In this document: piece after piece, positions 35,288 through 46,521 of the stretch | How positions within the stretch are numbered: position 1 is the first letter of the stretch | Layout: each line of letters begins with the position of its first letter | Program-made: the position numbers and the translations under genes | Notes under the pieces: model-generated | What the model saw: only the letters and a program-made list of their open reading frames with translations | Told to the model about the DNA's origin: nothing | Database searches by the model: none | Assembly (NCBI GenBank): GCA_016630955.3 | Contig: CM049986.1 | Location: 2,356,001-2,420,000, forward strand | Length of the DNA stretch: 64,000 bases | Direction of reading: 5' to 3' | Source: Didymella arachidicola | Taxonomy: Eukaryota; Ascomycota; Dothideomycetes; Pleosporales; Didymellaceae

Positions 35288-36793
35288 CTGTGGGAAGATG
35301 CCACAATAGAGGGGCGAGAGCTTCTTCAGACTATCGAAGCGTCTACAGGCTTCGACGAGTCACCAAGTCATGCTGTGAAGCCGTTTGGCAGCCTGGAGGA
35401 TCCATTCATCTGCATCTCGTCTTACCCTACGCTAGATGCGCGGAGTACAGTGCACCTGGATTATGGATGCTCCAACGACGTAAGTAATCCGTGTATGGGA
35501 CGCCTCTACACAAAGTTTGGGTTTCGTGTTGCTACAATGTGCTCAAGCGGTATGCGCCACGTCCATATCTATTCCAGGCGCGTAGATCGGAAACTGGCAT
35601 TCGGCGCCCACGACAGCATACTCAAGCATCAACCCCAAGAACTCCTGCGACACTGGCATCAATTCGCATTGACATGCATTGAGCAGTCTAGCGCCCGAAT
35701 CGCTTTGGTGGCTGGACATTCGGCAAACCAGGTATACAAGCGATATCTCCTCGATCGGGAAAAGCTTCATGATGCTATCTGGTTGTGGGGCAGCCAGCAG
35801 GCGCCGAATGAGCTTCCCTGTGCGCATATCGAGTGGGCCGACACATCAAAAAAGCGTATCCGGTGTCTTACACTTCTATCGTATCATCCAGAGGCTTTCA
35901 TGAGGGAGAAGTGTCATTACACTATTGACGGGAAACGCAATCTCGCCATGCGCGAGTGAATGATTGACTACTTGTTGATCGTCCTGTATGGCAGCTCTCA
36001 CATGCCAACATTCCTTTTTCGCACCAATTGGTGTTTCCAACTGTCAACCGGCACAATCATTCCCATGGAAGTCCTCAATTTCACCAAAGACAACGACACG
36101 CTTTCGCATTATCTCCGGCGCCCATCTCTAAATCTCGCTTCTATAGATACGCTTTTTACCAGAGTCAAGGAATTGCGCGACAAGAAAAAAGATGTCAATA
36201 AAGTAAGAAACCAGATCAACGTCAAGCCATCGGCAGCAGTCGAGTTTTGGGCAAAGTCAGACGTGATTGCGCAGTACGGCCCATATACCGTGACACACAC
36301 CTTAATGGCGAAGAGGTACATTGCCGCTACGGAGGCGTCTAAAGACAAGATGCGGGCAAAATATGATAGTCAGACATATGAAGAGAAGGAGCAGCGAAGG
36401 TTGTACATCAACGCGCAGGTGCGCGAGCGCAAGCGAAAATACGCTGCAGCAAAGAAGGAGGCCGCCACTAAGCTGATGAAGACAGTAAAGCATATGTTGA
36501 AATATCATGACCATAGTATACGAATCCGAATCCTGTCATCTTGTCCTGATATTGTTCTCACCCTAATCTTGTTCTCATCCGTCTCTAGTGACCTCGTTCA
36601 CAGAGAAGAAGTTTTCCGCCTGCTCTGGGGCTTCTCTGCCTGGGTCTGGGGTTTCTATAGAGTCCGGGTGACTGATGCGAACCACCTGTGTCACCATTGG
36701 ATCTTCAAAGACTACAAAAGGATAGGATCAAAAGAACAAGTTCAGTACTGCCTACCTCACAAGTCAGTCCTCACGACATTCCAATGTCTTTGA
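35279..36793 (+). CDS. orphan ORF interrupted by one in-frame TGA
   Basis: One reading frame of 505 codons is open except for a TGA at 35957-35959, followed at once by ATG. The first part (226 aa) has folded-looking stretches such as ARIALVAGHSANQVYKRYLL and RCLTLLSYHPEAF. The second part (277 aa) has a charged helical run rich in Lys/Arg/Glu (YEEKEQRRLYINAQVRERKR). A 39-nt GTGAAT...GGCAG interval at 35955-35993 would, if spliced, remove the stop and keep the frame, but it is shorter than other introns here. I do not recognise the family. It lies inside the inverted repeat, so it may be cargo of a mobile or duplicated segment. Confidence 0.5.
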
Positions 36794-37098
36794 GGGAGAC
36801 GACTTATGTCTTCGCCATCGCCACCGCCATCGCCACCGCCATCGCCATTGGAGCCGCGCTTCCTCTTTTGACGCGGGTTACGTGCCTCATGATCAAAGGC
36901 GTACGTCAATCCGTTCCAGTCCTCACTCTCCACAACTGATCTGTCACTGTAACGGGAGCGTACTGTCCCCGAGTCCCACTTCCTCTGCTGAGATCGTTGT
37001 TCATCGCCGGTGAATCATGCTGGAGTCGTTATTTATTGCCAGCGCATTGTTGAGGTTATCGTTTACTGCCTAAGTGTTGTGCTAGGACCGTTATTTGT
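36794..37098. other. repeat-rich spacer right of the orphan ORF
   Basis: It holds a CGCCAYCGCCAC simple repeat (36813-36849) and the first copies of a degenerate TCGTTATTTATTGCC-like motif. No gene was recognised. Confidence 0.5.
36813..36849 (+). repeat. 12-bp simple repeat, about 3 copies
   Basis: CGCCATCGCCAC is repeated about three times in a row; translated it gives an IATA-type run. Confidence 0.8.
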
Positions 37099-37770
37099 AC
37101 TGTCCATCTCTTTGTTTGTGCTGGGCCAAGTCGTCGGCTGCTCTTGGATTGCGGGCAGTCGTAGCGGTGGAGCGTTGCGCGTCTCCAGCGTGAGCTCCGT
37201 CGGAGGCGCGCAATTGCTGGGTTGATAGGAGAAAGATCAGGCAAAACCTTCCCCACCAAGGCGAGGATGTTTGAAGGCTGGACGTTTCTGCCAACGAGTT
37301 GTGCGTCTGTTAAGTCAAAGCGCAACGCTGGCTCATAATTGGGCTTGTGTGACTTCGATCGCCATGTCGTAGGTGATGTGGTCACTGTTGAGATAGTTAG
37401 CGAGAGTGATTGTAAAGCTCGTGCTGGTTTACATTGCCGTACACTGGTGCAAAAGGTAAAAGCGGCTGGACGAGAGCAGGCGTGGTAGTGAAACTGTGAG
37501 ACGTCAGTCATGTGCAAGAGGTAACAGGAAGAGCGCGCATGCTTACAGTGTTATGTGAGAGTTCCACCGCAGTTACTGCACTCTGACCCAAGAGTGTGCG
37601 TGCAAGAGAGAGGGTGGTGCATGGTGAGTCGTAACTGCTCTCAAGACGGAAGGCGCATCCTGCTTAGTGCATCTTTCTCTGCAGGAAGTCTTCACCCAGG
37701 CATGGTGCTAATATCGTTATTATCGCCTGCACGGAGCGCTGAAATTGTCGTTCATTGCTTGCCCGTGGTG
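36994..37770 (+). repeat. degenerate array of TCGTT-type motifs
   Basis: Related words (core TCGTTnTTnATnGCC, often followed ~8 nt later by TTGTGCTGG-like sequence) begin at 36994, 37026, 37059 and 37088, spaced 29-33 bp, and again at 37714 and 37748 (34 bp apart). The fourth copy runs into the right inverted-repeat arm. Copies are diverged, so the call rests on visual alignment. Confidence 0.4.
37099..37159 (-). repeat. right arm of a 61-bp inverted repeat
   Basis: Partner of 35227-35287. The CTAG present in the left arm (minus strand) is CTGG here. The arms are 1811 bp apart. No target-site duplication is obvious outside them. Confidence 0.85.
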
Positions 37771-38408
37771 CTGCGACGGAACATGCTCAAGCTGTTGCTC
37801 ATTTCACACCGCTACGTTGTAATGCCTTCCCATGTGGGTAGACAGACGAACACACGAGCTTTTTACAAGACCGCTGGAGTGTATTGAATGTCGAGCGAGG
37901 TCGAGTGAGGTCGCGTAAGAGATGTGGAGGGTGGAATCTTCAACGTCGACTCGACAGTCGATTTGTGCGAATGTTTCGCTACAATAGAGGTAGTGTGCGG
38001 TCTCAGGAATACTATTGTGATTCATGACTTGTCAGAGCAGGCGAGAAAGCCGTCTTAGTTGATATCAATCATCGCTGTTGCGTTGAAAGACCGTATTCTT
38101 TTGCAGTATTCTGGAGGGCTTCAGTGAACCGACGGTCTTCCCAGTACACGATAAAAGCTCTCCGTTAGCTTCAGAAATGTACACGCAACGCTTACCATAG
38201 TCAAAACCGAGCTAACGCTGCGAGCAGACAATTCTACATGGTATCCGAAACCTCCGCAGCTTCACTTCCATCGTCGCTAGAGCTCGTAGCAACTTTGGGA
38301 TATTCCTATAAGGCGCTGCGCAAAGCCTTCAGTAGACCTGCGCAAGGCTCTAAGAACTTTAGGAGTTCCGTAACTTTATCACCTCGCGCAGGGCTATCCA
38401 TGGGCGGA
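37160..38408. other. intergenic, no gene recognised
   Basis: Short ORFs on both strands lack domains. The block includes scattered copies of the TCGTT-type motif. Confidence 0.45.
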
Positions 38409-38504
38409 CAGCACCTTCTCCGACAGCCTCTGCAGCACCTTCACCAACAGCCTCTGCAGCATCTTTGTCAACAACCTCTACAGCACCTTACCCGACAGCC
38501 TCTA
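38409..38504 (+). repeat. 24-bp minisatellite, four units
   Basis: Four contiguous 24-bp units start at 38409, 38433, 38457 and 38481 with CAGCACCTT or a close variant; a fifth is truncated after CAGTATCT. It keeps frame, and one frame reads an octapeptide QQPLQHLx repeat within an open frame at 38238-38555. Confidence 0.85.
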
Positions 38505-38676
38505 CAGTATCTGGTAGCTTTGAGCCAGGGCCCAAGACCGCGCAAGGTTTTCTAGGCTTTCTACCAAGGCGCCCTCGCCGGCGGTTCTCGCAACAGTCTC
38601 TAGCCAGACTCCAACATACCGCGCAGGGCTGTCGACACACTGTGCCTTCGCACACAGTCTTCGCAACGGACTCTAG

Positions 38677-39036
38677 CTAGACCTTAAATAATGCACAAGG
38701 CCATCGAAGACAACATCTTCTCGAAATTGAATTCAAATGCAGATAGTACGACGGCTCACCTTCTGACCTATCCCCAAGACCTCTTATTTTTCCAAGTATA
38801 GTGTGAGTGATTGAACTGAAAGTTTCAATGCATTCAGTGTAGTGCGAATTCATCATCAGTAAAGCACACCCAGCGTTCAAGCCCAGCAATGGCTGAGTAA
38901 CCATACCTGCGTTGAAGGCCTCCAGCGCCATTAATGAGCAGTACTCGATTTGGTCATATCTGCAGAAAAGCCGAGGAGCAAGCGACATGCGGGAAATCCT
39001 ACTTAAGAAACGATCGTCGGCAGGATTTCGGGTCAC
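38677..39036 (-). CDS. hypothetical ORF or gene remnant
   Basis: The frame stays open from about 39120 to 38677, with the first ATG only at 38985 (MSLAPRLFC). A helical stretch (YCSLMALEAFNAGMVTQPLL) looks protein-like. No family was recognised, and no donor or acceptor gives a convincing upstream exon. It may be a decayed fragment. Confidence 0.25.
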   Translation of the reverse strand: MTRNPADDRFLSRISRMSLAPRLFCRYDQIEYCSLMALEAFNAGMVTQPLLGLNAGCALLMMNSHYTECIETFSSITHTILGKIRGLGDRSEGEPSYYLHLNSISRRCCLRWPCALFKV

Positions 39037-39294
39037 CTTTGTGCAGTAGTCATAGTCTCGAGGGGGACCGGCAAGTAAATCATATGCAGTGATCCGTAAA
39101 TACGTAACGACACTAAACTACCCGGTATAAACATACCCGTGGGATCTATCTGTGCCAATGTGATGATGCGTGGGGAACCCACGTGCTAAGAATGCATTAC
39201 ATCGTGAAGTCCTCGGTGCCGACCACAACGCCAAATAATGCAGCAACAGGGCAGATGGATAAGGTTGCTGTGCGCTTAAAAGAGGTTAATATAC

Positions 39295-42200
39295 TCACGT
39301 GGGCATGCCCATAATAGAACTCCAGCCGTTATTGGCACCACTTCCAGTCCTTATACTATTCCCCGTGCCGCCTCCGCGGGAAGATACTCCGGCAGCTCTC
39401 TTCGGTGCCGTAGGTGTTTTGCCATTCGTCGCTTTGGTTGTTGCTCGTTTTTTCACGCCCGAGAAGCCGCCTCTCCCGGAGCTACCGCCTGATCTCTTGC
39501 TCGTTCTCTTCTTTGGCCCGGAAGATGACGTCCTGGAAGCTCTTTTTGTAACTGGAGCTCTTGAAGTGGCTGCGTTGGCGGTCATGGTTTGTGTCAGACG
39601 GGTGTTGAACGCTTCGACTTCAGGATCGGGACCTTGTGTGAAGTAGTGACTTCTGCGCTCGTCATTGTCATCATCATCCTCACTGTCATCGTAGGAATAG
39701 TTGCTCTCTGAATCTTCTCCTTGTGCTGGAACATCTTCGTCACTTTCGCAGAGGTCAATGACTTGCTGGCGGTTTGGATCGTAGACTTCTTCATCGTCAT
39801 CGTCTTCGTAGTCGTCATGCGAGGTATCCTGGGCGGCTGGTCGATTCTGCAGTTGGCGCTTGCGCTGGGCGGGAACCATACCCATATCCACGTACATGTC
39901 CCTAGTGTTGTTCACCAAAAGCATGAACCTACTGCCATAGCGATCGACCATGTCTTTGTTGATCCCAGGTAAAGCCTTCATCTCTTCCAGATCGGTCGGC
40001 AAGCAAAGCCCCATCTCGCGCAAGACCATGTCGGAGAAAATTGTTTGTCGATGACCGTTGTTGGTCATGACAGATTGTCTCAATTTCTTTGCACCATTGA
40101 GGAAATCATGCAAAATGTCTAGTTGCATCTCATCGAGCCCAGCCATCCTCTCATCGACCGTGATCGGCTGACCTAGCCCCCTAGGCTGTTTGGCGGATCG
40201 TGGTGGCTTCGCAACTCGCACAGCGGTGAATTCGTCGTCAAAGTCCGGAACTTGTCGACTACGACCCCTCTGATCATACGTGGCATGCCGTGGCTTCGCG
40301 AAATGATCGTTATCGCTATCAGAATGTTGCTGTTGGTAGGCATAGTCTTGGATCTTCCGCTTCGTCGCTCGAATGGGCGAGGAAACGTTCGTCGAAGGAT
40401 AGTCCGTCTGTTGTTTCTTGGTCTGCTTCTTCCTGACAGACGCCTTAGTCGGTGATGCTCTAATCTGCAGCTTGAGCTGCTTGTGCTTGGTTTCGTAGTC
40501 GTTTCGGATAGTAGCGGGCTACAACAGTCAGTGGGGGTATCGAATAGAGCGCAATCACTTACATGAAGGTAGTTGGTTGCAAAACCAACCTTGTTGATTA
40601 TGCTCTCTTCCTTGAGGGCTCTTGACTCCAATAAGGACTGGAAGATGCGCTCATTATCTCCGCGCTCAAGATCGGCGCCATAGCCCCAGCCATAGCCTTC
40701 GAGACCACTCTTTTTGATCTTGGCACCTTTGGCTCCTCGAAACGCATCGACACACTGGTGCATGGTGACATTATCCTCATGGACCTTACTGACGAGCTTG
40801 AAAGCCATTGCCGCGTAATCTGTGAGATCCTTAGTGACGAAGGATGCATCTGAGCGACAGTTGTCGCATGTTTTGTTGCAATTGGCAGGATCGAAAGCTT
40901 CGCTGAAGTAGCCCAGGACTTGTGCACGACGGCAATCGGCTTTGTTCTCGCAGTATTGAACAACAGTACGCAACATGTCATGAAGTCGCTGCTTTTGCTC
41001 CCTGCTACCCTCTCCGTCATCGATCATCTTGCGCAGCATCCTCGTATCTGCAAATTGGTAATAGAGATAGCACTCTGATCTTTTACCATCACGTCCCGCG
41101 CGTCCAGTCTCTTGATAGTAGCCTTCTAAACTCTTCGGCATGGTGTGGTGGATGACATAACGAACATCAGCTTTGTCGATGCCCATGCCGAAGGCTATTG
41201 TAGCGACAATAACGTGATACTGGTTGTTCTGCCATTTCTTCTGGACATCTGATCGATCTTCGGCTGTCATGCCAGCGTGATAATGAAAAGCACGAACGCC
41301 AAGTTCAGTGAGCTTCATTGCGACGTCCTCGCAATTCTTCCGAGACAAGCAATAGATGATACCGGACTTGCGTGGATACCTTTCTTTGATCAGCTCGGCG
41401 AATGTGTTGACCATGCCTTTGCCTTTTGGTAGCACTTCGTAAGACAGATTGGGCCTGTTGAAACTCTGAGAGAACATGCGCCCGTTTTCAATGCCAAGGT
41501 TGGAGCGGACATCGGCGCGCACAAGCTGAGTTGCAGTAGCTGTGAGGGCCATCACTGGTATTCCGGGGAACTGGCGCACAACTTCTCCCAATGCCTTGTA
41601 ATCTGGCCGAAAATCATGGCCCCATTGACTGACGCAGTGCGCCTCATCGATCACGATACGAGCCAGATGACCCCTATCGTAAAGCCTTTGGAATGCACTG
41701 ATCATGCGCTGATTCTTGCTGAGCATTTCCGGCGTGACGTAGAGAAGCTGAACAAATTTCCCAGGCTCAGCCTGCTTCTCGAGGTGATCCATGATCACTT
41801 TCTTCTCATCAGACGGCGTTTGCCCATTTATGAGACATGCTTGAACGCCAAACCGAGTCTTTGCGGATTGGACCTGATCTTCCATCAGACTGAGAAGAGG
41901 AGATACTACAATACTGACCCCGTGGGTCTTTCCTGAGGGAATAATAGAAGGGAGTTGATAGCACAGGGATTTGCCTCCACCAGTGGGCATCAGAACAAAG
42001 CAATGTTCTCCTGCCAGGGTCGCGTTGATGGCCTCCAGTTGACCAGGTCGAAATCCTCGAAGTTTGAACTTATGGATGAGTGCAAATCTAAGGTCCTTCG
42101 ACCAAGGGTGGTTCATGCCAGGCACCCCTTTGCTAGGCATGCTCGTCGCGGGTTTCTTGGGTGACACTGGCTTGTGTTGTCGTTGCACAGTATTGGATGT

Positions 42201-44531
42201 AGTCTCACGGAGTGCCTCCCGGGAGAGTAAGGTTGCAGTCGTGTTGGCTTTATTGCCCCTCCAGTCGAACTGCCCCAAGTCTTGATCTTCAATGTTGTCC
42301 ATCTCATGAAGGAATTCCTCGTCGTCTTCTAATCCGAAGTCATCTTCATCGTCACCACCAGAAGGCCGTCTAATACTCGCTCCGGGAGCTGGGCCCATGT
42401 GTTCTGTGAATAGATTCTCGTTGTCACTGTATTCATACTCGCCGAAATCCTCCGCTGTGCGGTACGAGTCATTGCCGTTAGAACCGCGGGCAACAACTTG
42501 CTCAGGATGGGATTGCTGGCGACCTTGGTCGTTACGTCTCGACGTCGACCGCGCGGCTGGAGGAGAAGCTGGCAACTGATCTGCAGCAAATCGTATATGC
42601 CGACTAGGCGACCACACGCGCTGGTTTGGAAATTGTGTTTGTGGTACATGACCAGGCCCTGCCTCAAGGGCCTTCGGTTTCCGGCGAGCAGGGCTTGCCT
42701 GTGTGGCCTTGACGACAACGTGATGAGGCTTAGCCTTGACCTTGATGGCAGGCATTCGAGGTTCCTTTCGCGCTGCTCTTGGCTGTTGAATACCTGCGAC
42801 ATCAAGATAGTTGTGTATCTGGACTTCGAGATCTTCAATCGACTTTGTAATCGCTTTCAACGCTGCCATGTTTGCTCCTCCATAGATAGCCTCCTCAATA
42901 TCGTCTTTCACTCTTTGCTTCAAACTATCTCTTTCATCTGTAGCTTTGTTGTATTGCTCTTTCAGTTTGATCAGTTGCTCGACGGCAGCTTTTTTGGGTC
43001 GCAGACGCTCGAGGTTGTCTTCGACGTGCGGGTCTGGGTCGTCGAGAGCAATTTGCTCGACGTATGCCGTCTTTGCTTTTTCCCAAGCCACAGTCACAGA
43101 TTGCAAGTGTCGCTCGCCACCGGCCTCGAGGAAAAATTCGATCATCTCGCGGAGGTCTGCTTTCTGTTCTTTGGATAGCTCAGATGAAGACAGCGTAGGT
43201 TGTACGCTCGGTCTGGGCTGCGATTTCTTCGGCGAAAGCTTCTCTTGGCGAGGAGATTGTGTAGTATCCGGTGTGAGTATCGAGCACTGCTTGTGTTCGC
43301 ATGGACTTTGGCTCCTAGCAGGCTTGATGGGTGACCGGATTGGCAGTTGTACTTGCGTTGAAGGTTTCGTGGGGCTTCGACTCGCAGTCATTTTGCGCGT
43401 ACGCTTGGTTGGTGAGGAACTTGGCAGTAGGTCAAGTTCCATGACATCCAAATCGCCAAAATCGTCCTCTTCGTCCTCCGAGTCCATCACTGCATGTGCA
43501 AGTCGTCTGGTGGAAGGTGTGCGCGGAGACTCGACAACCACGCTCGCCTTCATTGGTGAAGGGCTTCGTGCTTGCCTGCCAATCTTACGAGCTGGCGCCA
43601 GAGTCTCTGAAGGTGCGCGGCTCAGCGATTTTCGTTTGCGACTAGTTACGGCCGGTCCTTCGTCTACTGACAACTGCGCTGCCGCAGCTTCTTCCGGGTC
43701 TGCAGCTGTCGCCTTTTCCTGCTTTAGCTCCCTGATCCGAGCTACGGTAGAGTATGGTGGCGGCGGGCTGTTCAGTACTGGCGTATCTGGCGCCATAGCG
43801 AAGTCGTCGATGTCCGGGAAGTCGTTCATTATGAGATCGGGACTCCCATTGGATGCCCTGCGGAGAGGCTTTGAGGGCCGTTTAGACGCATTGTCTTCTT
43901 TGTACTCGTCACTCTTCCTCTTCTTTCCTTTGCGGAATGGATTCGGTACTGGCGACGAAGGAGCCTCGTCCTCACCCGTCAAGTCGATAGCCTCCACATC
44001 GAAGACCTGCACGCGTGACATCCGTGATGTCGAGGGTTCAGCTGCGCTCGATGATTCCTCCTTAGTGATCCATGCGGACTCGCTGCAACTTTCCTTCAGC
44101 GCTCGTTTTCGCGCATTGCCATCTTCCTGCTGCTGTCTGCTTGTCGATGGTGACGATGCATATGGCGGCACACCCGCTAGCATAAGCCTAGGTCTTCCAT
44201 TGCTTGGTGTGACGCGCAGCCTTGCCATATTACTTTGCCCTTCTTCTGTCCTGGGTGCCGTGTGTATGTCAATTGTCTTCGTTCGAGCGAGAGTGCGGGG
44301 TGGTGGTGGGGGCCGGGTAGCGGCTGGGGCGGGGGCTGTAGCAGGTTTTGCGGCCGGTGTTGGATCATGGTTTGTTGCAATGTCGTCCAACAGGGACTGC
44401 TCGTATGCGACGTCGTCGAAATTCGTGTCGTCTTCAGGACCGTAGGCAACGAGCGAGTCGGAAGGCGGGATGAAAGGCTTCGCGGTCAACAGCCACTTGA
44501 GATGCTGCTTAAAATTGTTCTGAGGAGGCAT
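39295..44531 (-). CDS. RecQ-family DNA helicase (Sgs1/BLM/Rqh1 type)
   Basis: Exon 1 is 44531-40563, exon 2 is 40518-39295, and the intron is 44 nt; the product is about 1730 aa. The first ~800 residues are disordered and phospho-site rich. The helicase core has FRPGQLEAINATL, Walker A MPTGGGKS near residue 850, DEAH in VIDEAHCVSQWGHDFRPDY near 960, ALTATAT, and the GIIYCLSR and HHTMPKSLEGYYQETGRAGRDG blocks. A RecQ-C-terminal zinc site (CRRAQVLGYF ... CNKTCDNC) and winged helix follow, then an HRDC domain in exon 2 (LDEMQLDILHDFLNGAKKLR). It unwinds recombination and replication intermediates with Top3-Rmi1 in relatives. The end may be extended by an unrecognised 3' exon: the last codons overlap a GTGAGT donor. 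Confidence 0.95.
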
Positions 44532-44985
44532 TAGAGCCGTGCATGGTTGTGTCCTGAGTCCTGCCAGTCGTCGACGCGTCCGTACGCGCTGTGCCGCCGA
44601 GAAGTGAGTGCCGCGGTGGCGTTGCTCTTGATGAACCGCGTTAGCGTTGTTGTCGACTGGGGCGGTTGGGAAGGCGCGTTCGCGCTAGCACGTGATCCTG
44701 CGAACTCCGCTTGTATCCGCTAATGACCCACACCTCCCTGCAAAGAAGGTAGTACTTCGCGAGGGCACAGCCAGGGAACAAGCCCTTTCGAGGTATATGG
44801 CTTGAGGCTTTGCCAAAGACGTCTGAGTTGCGGCTGGTAGTGACAATCATGGAGGATTGCTTGCCTAACAATGTCGAAGGCTTGAATCACTAATTCTTTC
44901 GTGGGCTCTGTCATGCCTCACCTTTCCTTCCCCAAACCCGTTGATCGAATTGAGTCCTCTGCTGACGAGGCTCTTTAAAGTCACG
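44532..44985. other. divergent promoter region RecQ / decarboxylase
   Basis: A 454-bp bidirectional spacer. No further feature was identified. Confidence 0.5.
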
Positions 44986-46521
44986 ATGGATCCTGCTACT
45001 ACCCTTGCCTCGTCAATGCTGGATGTGCAGACTCCAGAACTCATTGACAAGCTCTCTAGGGCAATTGCAACACTGCATACTTCGACAACACCCGCAGACG
45101 TAATTCCGTCTCAGCAAGTCTTGTCAGACGCTCGCTCACAGCTGAAGCGTGACTTGACAGAGGAGGGGGTTGGCCTTGAAGACACCATCCACCACTTGGT
45201 CCGTCAACTTGGTCCAGCACTCAACGCCTCCTCGCGCTCACCGACATACTATGGCTTCGTGACAGGCGGCTCGACGCCTGTAGCCTCGCTCGCAGATAAT
45301 CTCGTAACCCATTACGACCAAAATTTACAGGTCCACCTCCCCAATGAGACCCTGGCAACGGAGATTGAAGATCGCGCTCTCAGTCTCCTGTGTTCGCTCC
45401 TCGACTTCACATCCTCACAATGGCCGCACAGAACTTTCACCACCGGTGCGACAGCTTCCAACATCCTCGGCCTAGCATGCGGCCGCGAGTACATCATCGC
45501 AGAAGCGAGCGCGCATCGGACTGATGCAGAGGTCAGTGTGGGCGAGCATGGATTAGTGGAAGCCATGCGTCTCGCCGGCATCGACAATATCCAGGTCTTG
45601 ACCACAGTACCACATTCGTCTCTCAGCAAAGCAGCATCGATTCTCGGAATGGGTCGAAGATGCGTGAAGACAATCGGTCGTGCCGAGGCACCGCACAAGT
45701 TCGACATGGATCTCCTGCAAAAGAATCTTGCTCGATCTGGCGCAGCAAGCATTGTAGCCATCTCAGCCTCCGAGGTGAACACAGGTTTGTTTGCGACCTC
45801 TTCTTTGCAGGAGATGCGGGCTATAAGACAGCTGTGCGACATGTACGGCGCCTGGATTCATGTTGACGGCGCGTTCGGGATACAAGCTCGTCTCTTGCCA
45901 TTCACTCCCGCTTATCAGACCCTCAAAGATTGTACAGCAGGCCTCGAGCTAGCTGACAGCATTACTGGCGACGGGCATAAACTGCTCAACGTGCCCTACG
46001 ACTGTGGCTTCTTCTTATCACGGCACCGATCGCTGGCTGAACGTGTCTGCGTCAATCCAAATGCTGCGTACCTCGCAGCTGGCAGCGGCGGAGACGGCAT
46101 CATGAGCCCTTTGAACATCGGACTGGAGAACTCCCGGCGCTTCCGTGCCCTCCCTGTCTACGCGTCGCTCGTCGCGTATGGAAGAGCAGGATATCGGGAC
46201 ATGCTCGAGCGCCAGATAGCATTGTCGCGAAGTATCGCCCGATTTATCAATGGCAGCAAAGATTATGAGCTCCTGCCGCGTGTCGAGATTGAAGACGAAA
46301 TCACGGCCCGGACCTACATCATCGTGCTGTTCAGGGCTATCGACGAGAGGCTGAATGAGCAACTTGTGGCTAATATCAAAGCGAGTCGGACAATCTACGT
46401 TAGCGGCACGAGTTGGGAAGGCAGACCTGCGTGCCGCTTCGCGGTGTCGAACTGGATGGTGGACGTCGAGAGGGATTTTGCTGTCATCAAGCGCGTGCTG
46501 ATGGATGTGGCAAGAGCATAA
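44986..46521 (+). CDS. PLP-dependent group II amino-acid decarboxylase
   Basis: Single exon, about 511 aa. The fold-type I decarboxylase landmarks are in order: HLPNETLATEIEDRAL, FTTGATASNILGLACGRE (phosphate-binding loop region), HVDGAFGIQARLLP with the pyridine-nitrogen-binding Asp, and SITGDGHKLLNVPYDCGFF with the Schiff-base Lys near residue 330. The family includes glutamate, tyrosine, tryptophan and diaminobutyrate decarboxylases; overall wording is closest to fungal L-2,4-diaminobutyrate/aromatic-type members, but the substrate cannot be told from sequence. The ATG at 44986 was preferred over an upstream in-frame TTG. There are no dedicated pathway partners next to it. Confidence 0.9.
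   Translation: MDPATTLASSMLDVQTPELIDKLSRAIATLHTSTTPADVIPSQQVLSDARSQLKRDLTEEGVGLEDTIHHLVRQLGPALNASSRSPTYYGFVTGGSTPVASLADNLVTHYDQNLQVHLPNETLATEIEDRALSLLCSLLDFTSSQWPHRTFTTGATASNILGLACGREYIIAEASAHRTDAEVSVGEHGLVEAMRLAGIDNIQVLTTVPHSSLSKAASILGMGRRCVKTIGRAEAPHKFDMDLLQKNLARSGAASIVAISASEVNTGLFATSSLQEMRAIRQLCDMYGAWIHVDGAFGIQARLLPFTPAYQTLKDCTAGLELADSITGDGHKLLNVPYDCGFFLSRHRSLAERVCVNPNAAYLAAGSGGDGIMSPLNIGLENSRRFRALPVYASLVAYGRAGYRDMLERQIALSRSIARFINGSKDYELLPRVEIEDEITARTYIIVLFRAIDERLNEQLVANIKASRTIYVSGTSWEGRPACRFAVSNWMVDVERDFAVIKRVLMDVARA

Noticed and set aside
42946..44445. 499-codon plus-strand ORF opposite the RecQ gene
   Set aside because: It is antisense to the disordered Ser-rich N-terminus of RecQ; codon composition mirrors the real gene, and it has no domain.
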